In this document: positions 7,187 through 11,734 of the stretch, one piece after another
Layout: each line of letters opens with the position of its first letter
Numbering within the stretch: the first letter of the stretch is position 1
Assembly: GCA_024638345.1 (NCBI GenBank)
Contig: JAHEKL010000060.1
Coordinates: 1-11,734 of the forward strand
Length of the DNA stretch: 11,734 nt
Direction: 5' to 3'
From: Gammaproteobacteria bacterium
GTDB taxonomy: Bacteria > Gemmatimonadota > Gemmatimonadetes > Longimicrobiales > Gaopeijiaceae
The notes under the pieces: generated by a model
The model's input: only the letters and a program-made list of their open reading frames with translations
The model's database searches: none
Told to the model about the DNA's origin: nothing
Made by a program: the position numbers and the translations under genes

Positions 7187-7224
7187 TGCTGCGACACACC
7201 TCCCTCCAGACACAGGACTCGAGC
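7187..7224. promoter_or_regulatory. 38-base divergent start region with two ribosome-binding sites
   Basis: The amidohydrolase start (7186, - strand) and the GNAT-nitrilase start (7225, + strand) are separated by 38 bases. These hold a - strand GGAGGGAGGT site (7207-7198) and a + strand AGGA (7214-7217, 7 bases before ATG). There is no room for two complete promoters, and no recognisable -10 element is present. Any divergent promoters must therefore lie partly inside the opposing coding sequences. Confidence 0.55.
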
Positions 7225-8817
7225 ATGACTGAGCACGCGGGGGCGAGCGGTTCGGGAGCCAAGCTACGGCTGGGGGAATTCGAGAGAAAGATCCGGCTGC
7301 GTCCGCTATCCCTGGACGACTACTCCGATCTGGTGGCTATGCAGGAGCTTTGCTTCCCGGGAATGCAGGCCTGGGGCCGAGATCAGATCGAGAGTCAGCT
7401 CGAGCACTTTCCGGAGGGCCAGCTCGTTCTCGAATACCAGGGCCGGCTGGTCGCTTCGGCCAGCTCGCTGATCGTCGACTACGACCGATACGACGAATGG
7501 CACGACTGGAAGCGGGTGACGGACGGAGGATACATCCGGAATCATACTCCCGGCGGAGACACCCTCTACGGCATCGAGATCATGGTCCACCCCGAGTTCC
7601 GCGGGATGCATCTGGCACGCCGGTTATACGACGCGCGGAAGGACCTCTGTCGGCGATCGAACCTGGCGAGGATCGTGATCGGCGGTCGGATTCCGGGTTT
7701 CGCGGCGCAGGCAGCCGACATGTCCGCCAGGGAATACGTCGAGAAGGTGATCGAGCGAGGGCTCTACGATCCCGTCCTGACCACGCAGGTCGCGAACGGC
7801 TTCGTTCTCCATGAGCTGATCCCCGACTATTTCCCTTCCGACATGGCCTCTCGCGGGTACGCCACCCATCTCGAATGGACGAACCTGGACTATGTCCGCG
7901 ATCCTCGGCAGAAGTGGCATCGGGTTTCCCGCGTGCGTCTCTGCGCGGTGCAGTATCAGATGCGCCCGATCGATTCATGGGAGGAGCTCGAGGCACAGTG
8001 CTCGTTCTTCGTGGACGCGGCTGCCAACAGCAAGGCCGACTTCGTCCTCTTCCCGGAGCTGATCACCAACCAGCTCATCGGGCTGGAGCCCGGTCGCACA
8101 CCGGCCCATGCCGTCCGCGCACTGGCAGGCCTCACTTCGCGCTACCTGGCCTTCTTCTCCCGCGCCGCGATCAAGCACAATGTGAACATCGTGGGAGGGT
8201 CGCAGTTCACCCTGGTCAACGACCGTCTGTACAACGTGGCCTTCCTGTTTCGTCGAGATGGAACGATCGAGCAACAGGCGAGGCTCCACATCTCACCGGA
8301 AGAGCGCAGGTGGTGGGGAGTGGAGCCCGGCGAAAACCTCAACGTCTTCAGCACCGACCGGGCCAGGATTGCGATCCTGCCCTCGTACGACATCCAATTC
8401 CCCGAGCTGGCCCGGATCGCGGCCGGGCAGAAGGCCGAGATCCTGTTCGTTCCCTTCTCGGTCGAGGACCGTACGGGATACCTGAGGGTCCGGTACTCCT
8501 GTCAGGCGCGTGCGATCGAGAACGACGTCTTCGTGGTCGCGTCGGGCACCACCGGCAACTTGCCCTTCCTGGCTCATGGCGACACACACTACGCTCAATC
8601 CGGCATCCTCACGCCGCTGGATCACTCCTTCGCCCGAGATGGCATCGCTGGAGAGTCCACGCCCAACGTTGAGACGCTGGTCTTCGCCGACGTGGACCTG
8701 GACCAACTCAGAAGGCACCGGTACGAGGGCACTGTCCAGCCATGGAACGACCGCCGCACGGACCTCTATAGGATTGCCTGGCGCTCCAAGCCGGACGCAC
8801 CCGAGGAACGGATCTGA
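7225..8817 (+). CDS. GNAT acetyltransferase-nitrilase fusion with altered catalytic residues
   Basis: This 530-residue two-domain protein resembles Bacillus subtilis YhcX in architecture. The N-terminal GNAT domain (about 20-215) carries the acetyl-CoA-binding segment V-H-P-E-F-R-G-M-H-L-A at 121-131. The C-terminal nitrilase-superfamily domain covers about 235-515. Its catalytic Glu is present (F-P-E278), but the usual catalytic Lys is Arg353 (A-R-L-H-I) and the usual catalytic Cys is Ser387 (I-L-P-S-Y-D, then F-P-E). The supporting A-R-A-I-E-N motif (428-433) and the C-terminal Y-E-G-T-V segment are intact. The fold is therefore kept while the Glu-Lys-Cys triad is not, so amidase or nitrilase activity is doubtful. 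The acetyltransferase half may carry the main function, with an unknown acceptor. ATG 7225 has AGGA 7 bases upstream; an in-frame TTG at 7186 overlaps the opposing start. Confidence 0.92.
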   Translation: MTEHAGASGSGAKLRLGEFERKIRLRPLSLDDYSDLVAMQELCFPGMQAWGRDQIESQLEHFPEGQLVLEYQGRLVASASSLIVDYDRYDEWHDWKRVTDGGYIRNHTPGGDTLYGIEIMVHPEFRGMHLARRLYDARKDLCRRSNLARIVIGGRIPGFAAQAADMSAREYVEKVIERGLYDPVLTTQVANGFVLHELIPDYFPSDMASRGYATHLEWTNLDYVRDPRQKWHRVSRVRLCAVQYQMRPIDSWEELEAQCSFFVDAAANSKADFVLFPELITNQLIGLEPGRTPAHAVRALAGLTSRYLAFFSRAAIKHNVNIVGGSQFTLVNDRLYNVAFLFRRDGTIEQQARLHISPEERRWWGVEPGENLNVFSTDRARIAILPSYDIQFPELARIAAGQKAEILFVPFSVEDRTGYLRVRYSCQARAIENDVFVVASGTTGNLPFLAHGDTHYAQSGILTPLDHSFARDGIAGESTPNVETLVFADVDLDQLRRHRYEGTVQPWNDRRTDLYRIAWRSKPDAPEERI

Positions 8818-8831
8818 ATCCACACAGCCCG

Positions 8832-8860
8832 CGGGTCACGATGGAGCGCCCATAGACCCG
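8832..8860. terminator. Hairpin between convergent GNAT-nitrilase and guaB genes
   Basis: The 59-base gap between the two convergent stops holds nested inverted repeats: CGGGTC (8832-8837) with GACCCG (8855-8860), and inside them ATGG (8841-8844) with CCAT (8850-8853). Together these give about 10 bp of stem with a small internal loop and a 5-base apical loop. Being symmetric, it could act on transcripts from both directions. No T-tract follows on either strand, so it may be a Rho-assisted or RNA-stability element rather than an intrinsic terminator. Confidence 0.4.
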
Positions 8861-8876
8861 AAGCCACACCCGAGGG

Positions 8877-10352
8877 TCATAGGTGGTAGTTGGGGGCCTC
8901 CCGGGTGATCGTCACGTCGTGCGGGTGCGACTCGCGGAGCCCAACGGACGTGACGCGACAGAACCGTGCCGTCTGGGCGAGCTCGCCCAGAGACGCCGCG
9001 CCGCAGTATCCCATGCCGCTCTGGATCCCTCCGACGAGCTGGAAGACCGTGTCCGATACGGGCCCCTTGTAGGGCACCCGCGCCTCGATTCCCTCCGGAA
9101 CGAGCTTTTCCGCGTCCGGTCGGTCCTCCTGGAAGTACCGGTCCGCCGATCCCTCCTCCATCGCGGAGAGCGATCCCATCCCCCGAACGAGCTTGAACCG
9201 GCGCCCCTCGAGCAGGAAGCTTTCTCCGGGCGCCTCCTCCGTCCCCGCGAACATGGATCCCATCATGACCGCGCTGGCGCCCGCAGCCAGCGCCTTCACG
9301 AGGTCCCCGGAGTATCGAATCCCGCCGTCGGCTGTGATCGGCACCTGGCCCCCCGCGCCATCGACCGCCTCCATGATCGCGGTGAGCTGCGGGACACCGA
9401 CTCCCGTGACGATTCGGGTGGTACAGATGGAGCCGGGGCCGACCCCGACCTTCACGCCGTCGACGCCCCGATCCACCAGGTCCCGGGCACCCTCTCTCGT
9501 AGCTACGTTCCCCGCGATGAGCTGGAGATCGGGAAACGCCTTCCGCGTGCGGACGACTGCGTCGAGCACGCCCTGCGAGTGTCCGTGGGCGGTGTCGATC
9601 ACGATGACATCCACTCCGGCCTCGACAACCGCCCGCGCTCGCTCGAGCTCCGACGCGGACGCTCCGATCGCCGCACCTACCCGCAGGCGGCCTCGCTCGT
9701 CCTTGCATGCCTTCGGGAACTGGCGACGCTTCACGATGTCCTTGACCGTGATCAGACCGGCCAAGATGCCCTCTTCATCCACCACAGGGAGCTTCTCGAT
9801 TCGGTGCCTGTGCAGCACGTGCTCTGCCTCTTCGAGGGTCGTCCCGACTGGGGCCGTCACCAACTCCTCAGAGGTCATGACCTCCTTCACCGACCGACTC
9901 AGGTCGCGCTCGAACTGCAGGTCGCGATTGGTCACGATCCCGATCAGGCGACCGTCCGCCTCGACGATCGGCACACCGGAGATCGAGAACCGAGACATCA
10001 GGTCGTGCGCGTCCGAGAGCGTGGCCCCCGGACGGAGCGTGATGGGGTTGAGGATCATCCCGCTCTCGGAGCGCTTGACCCGGTCCACCTGCTCGGCCTG
10101 ACGTTCGGCGGACATGTTCTTGTGAATGATTCCGAGCCCGCCCTCTCGCGCCAACGCAATCGCCATCGCCGACTCGGTGACCGTGTCCATCGCGGCACTC
10201 ACCAGAGGGATCGAAAGCCGGATCCCCCGGGTCAGCTGGGTCTCGACCTCGGTGTCCCTCGGGTGGACCTTCGAGTGACCAGGAAACAGCAAGACGTCGT
10301 CGAAGGTGAGCGCGTCCTGCATCCGTTCTCCACCTCGGTGGGCATCCGACAT
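8877..10352 (-). CDS. guaB: IMP dehydrogenase GuaB
   Basis: IMP dehydrogenase oxidises IMP to XMP with NAD, the committed step to guanine nucleotides. With the ATG at 10352 the protein has 491 residues. L-T-F-D-D-V-L-L stands at the N-terminus, paired CBS domains at about 95-215, and the NAD-contacting D-T-A-H-G-H begins at 253. Catalytic Cys310 is in G-P-G-S-I-C-T-T-R, A-D-G-G-I-R lies near 341, G-M-G-S-L near 391, the flap R-Y-F-Q near 405 and the conserved H-D-V-T-I-T-x-E-A-P-N-Y ends the protein. Two starts compete. ATG 10352 has GAGGGAG 5 bases upstream. ATG 10322 (481 residues, M-Q-D-A-L-T-F-D-D) has GGTGGAG 5 bases upstream. A further ATG at 10415 has no ribosome site. The gene looks monocistronic. 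Confidence 0.96.
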   Translation of the reverse strand: MSDAHRGGERMQDALTFDDVLLFPGHSKVHPRDTEVETQLTRGIRLSIPLVSAAMDTVTESAMAIALAREGGLGIIHKNMSAERQAEQVDRVKRSESGMILNPITLRPGATLSDAHDLMSRFSISGVPIVEADGRLIGIVTNRDLQFERDLSRSVKEVMTSEELVTAPVGTTLEEAEHVLHRHRIEKLPVVDEEGILAGLITVKDIVKRRQFPKACKDERGRLRVGAAIGASASELERARAVVEAGVDVIVIDTAHGHSQGVLDAVVRTRKAFPDLQLIAGNVATREGARDLVDRGVDGVKVGVGPGSICTTRIVTGVGVPQLTAIMEAVDGAGGQVPITADGGIRYSGDLVKALAAGASAVMMGSMFAGTEEAPGESFLLEGRRFKLVRGMGSLSAMEEGSADRYFQEDRPDAEKLVPEGIEARVPYKGPVSDTVFQLVGGIQSGMGYCGAASLGELAQTARFCRVTSVGLRESHPHDVTITREAPNYHL

Positions 10353-10441
10353 CTCGACTCCCTCAGCGGAGCGGGTGGGGAAACGCAACGCGCCCCCCGG
10401 CGGACTCGTACACATCGGGTCGCGGCCGGCGGGCGCGATTG

Positions 10442-10462
10442 AACGTCGAACCCCATGACGTT
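10442..10462. repeat. Inverted repeat upstream of guaB
   Basis: AACGTC (10442-10447) and GACGTT (10457-10462) form a 6-base inverted repeat with a 9-base spacer. It lies in the 152-base gap between the small hypothetical gene and guaB, about 90 bases before the guaB start. It could be an operator or part of the guaB leader. I see no convincing -35/-10 promoter elements in this gap. A 6-base repeat can arise by chance. Confidence 0.2.
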
Positions 10463-10504
10463 GATCGTTCCATGGGACAGCTTACCCGACCCTCGATGGG
10501 GGTG

Positions 10505-10909
10505 TCAACCCTGTGGAAGACCGTCTTCCGGAAGCTCGCTCGGAGGGGGTCGCCCGGTCTCGGTAATCGAGTCGTCCGTCTCCAGTGGCACCTCCCGATC
10601 CACTTCCGAATACCCGGTCGCCTGCAGATCGGACAGGATCTCTCGACCCGCCTCGGAGACAGAGCTCAGTACACGGTCGGCCACAGAGATCAACTGAAAA
10701 GCCTCACGCAGTCTGGAGGGACTCAAAGTCCGGTTCCTGAGCCCGTCCTCGAGCCGCTCGGCCAGCTTCTGGAGACCGGACGTGGCTTCCGGCACGCTCT
10801 GCGCATAGCGGGATTCGAGGAACTCGATATAGTCGAGCACCTGATAAAGCCTGGCCTCGGGAAGCGTTTCCAGCCTTCGCACGATCCTACGCCTCAAGCT
10901 CTCATGCAT
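10505..10909 (-). CDS. Small helical protein of unknown function
   Basis: I do not recognise this 134-residue protein as a named gene. The N-terminal part (about 1-36) is predicted amphipathic helix with the pattern L-P-E-A-R-L-Y-Q-V-L-D-Y-I-E-F-L (16-31). This resembles the start of DUF2281-type short proteins, often linked to toxin-antitoxin or regulatory roles. Residues 44-98 also look helical, and the tail (about 105-134) is acidic, rich in Pro and Gly and probably disordered. There are no membrane segments, no signal peptide and no Cys. The ATG at 10909 is preceded by a G-rich ribosome site (A followed by eight G, spacing 4), and codon use matches the neighbours. No toxin partner is adjacent: the nearest genes are guaB and a divergent acyltransferase. 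The real-gene call is firmer than any function. Confidence 0.7.
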   Translation of the reverse strand: MHESLRRRIVRRLETLPEARLYQVLDYIEFLESRYAQSVPEATSGLQKLAERLEDGLRNRTLSPSRLREAFQLISVADRVLSSVSEAGREILSDLQATGYSEVDREVPLETDDSITETGRPPPSELPEDGLPQG

Positions 10910-10937
10910 GCTGCCCCCCCCTAACCGTGCGGATTCT

Positions 10938-10949
10938 CACGCGAGCGTG
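10938..10949. repeat. Interrupted palindrome in the leader of the small hypothetical gene
   Basis: CACGC and GCGTG flank a GA spacer, a 12-base interrupted palindrome ending 29 bases upstream of the hypothetical gene's ATG. It could be a small operator or a leader hairpin. The size is compatible with chance in GC-rich DNA. Confidence 0.2.
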
Positions 10950-11010
10950 TCTTTCCAACGCCGGCATCGTTCCAAGATCAGCACCGCTTTCCCACGCTGG
11001 ATGCGGTCCA

Positions 11011-11020
11011 CAATATAGAG
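11011..11020. promoter_or_regulatory. Only AT-rich island in the divergent intergenic region (possible -10)
   Basis: CAATATAGAG is the sole AT-rich spot in the 227 bases between the divergent small hypothetical gene and the acyltransferase gene. Read on the - strand it gives TATATT (11017-11012), a fair -10 about 100 bases before the hypothetical gene. On the + strand TATAGA (11014-11019) could serve the acyltransferase. No good -35 box is found at 16-18 bases for either, so the direction is unresolved. Confidence 0.25.
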
Positions 11021-11039
11021 ACGGGCCGTTCAGGTTCCG

Positions 11040-11061
11040 GGACCCCGGCGACGGACCCCGG
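11040..11061. repeat. Tandem 9-base direct repeat in the divergent intergenic region
   Basis: GGACCCCGG occurs at 11040-11048 and again at 11053-11061, a 13-base period. It sits between the AT-rich island and the acyltransferase start, where a regulator could bind. It is GC-rich and short, so chance is a real possibility. Confidence 0.3.
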
Positions 11062-11136
11062 GTAGCCTCCCCACCCCGAAGCCCGAGCCACTCGCGGCTA
11101 CGAGGTCGACCTTTCGAACCGGATCGATCGAGATTG

Positions 11137-11734
11137 ATGCCCTACTACCCCCTACGCAAAGTCGAGCTTCCTGCTTCGACCCGTGGAGCGTACGACGAAT
11201 GGCTGCAGGCGATCGATCGGGAGCTGGACCGGCCGGACTGTGACCGCAACGAGCTCTGTCGAACCGTCCTGACAGATCTGTTCTATCCGGATCTTGCCGA
11301 CGTGGATCCCGAACGGTTGAGTCCGTCCACGCGGATCGCGTTGCTCCAGATGGATCCCCGCAATGTGACCCTGGAGCCGGAGTACTACCACGAGATCGAC
11401 GTCGAGAAGTATGAGCGGGTCAAGCCGCTGATCTGGCTCTGGGAGATGTTCGACAAGAGCCCGTTGGGAGAGAACGTCGAGCTAGGAGTCCGTTTCCGGC
11501 GTCTTCTGGCGAGACGCATCTTCAAGAAGTGCGGAGCCAACTTCAAGGCTTTCCACTGGGTGAAGCTGTCTTTCGGATACAATCTGGAGGTGGGCGACGG
11601 AGTCGTCATTCATCGACACGTCCTCCTGGACGATCGCGGCGGGATCCGTCTCGGTGACCGCGCCAGCGTATCGGACTTCGCGAACATTTATTCACACACC
11701 CACGACATCCAGGAACCGGCCTTGGTCAGCACGC
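11137..11734 (+). CDS. Left-handed beta-helix (hexapeptide) acyltransferase, 5' part
   Basis: An open frame runs from ATG 11137 to the window edge (199 codons, no stop). From about residue 142 it shows hexapeptide-repeat spacing (L-E-V-G-D-G, then I-R-L-G-D-R-A-S-V), ending in I-Y-S-H-T-H-D-I at 184-191. That motif is typical of maltose/galactoside O-acetyltransferase-like (LbH) enzymes, where a His acts as the catalytic base. Such enzymes acetylate sugars, polysaccharide or lipid-linked acceptors; the substrate cannot be told here. The first about 140 residues form a mostly helical, charged domain longer than in NodL or Maa proteins, including an R-F-R-R-L-L-A-R-R segment near 119-127. The ribosome site is weak (GAG just upstream). 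A TTG at 11134 is directly adjacent in frame. The C-terminus is missing. Confidence 0.82.
   Translation, partial: MPYYPLRKVELPASTRGAYDEWLQAIDRELDRPDCDRNELCRTVLTDLFYPDLADVDPERLSPSTRIALLQMDPRNVTLEPEYYHEIDVEKYERVKPLIWLWEMFDKSPLGENVELGVRFRRLLARRIFKKCGANFKAFHWVKLSFGYNLEVGDGVVIHRHVLLDDRGGIRLGDRASVSDFANIYSHTHDIQEPALVST

Noticed and set aside
7187..7213. GTG start at 7213 for the amidohydrolase
   Set aside because: It would translate the ribosome-binding site itself, has no such site upstream, and moves the HxH motif away from its usual position near the N-terminus.
10353..10415. ATG start at 10415 for guaB
   Set aside because: No ribosome site precedes it and the added residues are unlike IMP dehydrogenase N-termini.
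8883..10442. Open + strand frame of about 519 codons antisense to guaB
   Set aside because: It lies entirely opposite a clear IMP dehydrogenase. Its translation is rich in Arg, His, Asp and Leu with no family-like motifs, a usual by-product of GC-rich codon use on the other strand.
11152..11609. Two short - strand open frames near the right edge
   Set aside because: They lie opposite the hexapeptide acyltransferase frame, which has clear repeat motifs, and show nothing recognisable themselves.
1..11734. tRNA, rRNA, CRISPR array, insertion sequence or riboswitch
   Set aside because: I looked for cloverleaf-like arms, regularly spaced repeats, terminal inverted repeats with transposase motifs and known leader motifs, and saw none by eye. 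A covariance-model search would be needed to exclude small RNAs.

Overview
This window is a GC-rich stretch of bacterial chromosome with densely packed genes: ten genes, two of them cut by the window edges, and no RNA genes, mobile elements or CRISPR arrays that I can see. The organism is very likely a diderm (Gram-negative-type) bacterium. The evidence is an FtsEX-EnvC-type cell-wall module, a probable lipoprotein lytic transglycosylase of the MltD type, and G/C-ending codons throughout. Protein style and gene order remind me of Gemmatimonadota, but that placement is an inference I could not check.

Left arm, + strand (1-3859): the end of ftsE, then ftsX, an envC-like gene, holB (DNA polymerase III delta') and moaC (molybdenum cofactor synthesis). 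Every junction overlaps by 1 or 4 bases (ATGA, TGATG, GTGA, TGATG), so this is almost certainly one translationally coupled operon. FtsEX is the transmembrane switch and the EnvC-like protein is its periplasmic coiled-coil effector. Its LytM domain has lost the metal ligands, so it should activate an amidase encoded elsewhere rather than cut peptidoglycan itself. holB and moaC look like unrelated passengers.

Middle, - strand (7186-3860): an amidohydrolase, a class V aminotransferase and a lytic transglycosylase. The transglycosylase probably starts at a TTG codon that overlaps the aminotransferase stop (TTGA). Its own stop codon abuts the moaC stop in a perfect palindrome (TGATCA core), so the two convergent operons have no intergenic space.

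Right of centre (7225-8817, + strand): a GNAT acetyltransferase fused to a nitrilase-superfamily domain, divergent from the amidohydrolase with only 38 bases between start codons. In the nitrilase domain the catalytic Cys reads as Ser and the catalytic Lys as Arg, while the catalytic Glu remains. This is the most unusual protein-level feature of the window.

Right arm: guaB (IMP dehydrogenase) and a small helical protein of unknown function, both on the - strand, then a 227-base divergent intergenic region, then the 5' part of a left-handed beta-helix acyltransferase running off the right edge on the + strand. No stretch of 300 bases lacks a gene. Overall this is mostly housekeeping sequence. 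I do not see a convincing new multi-gene defence or mobile system, and the findings are graded accordingly.
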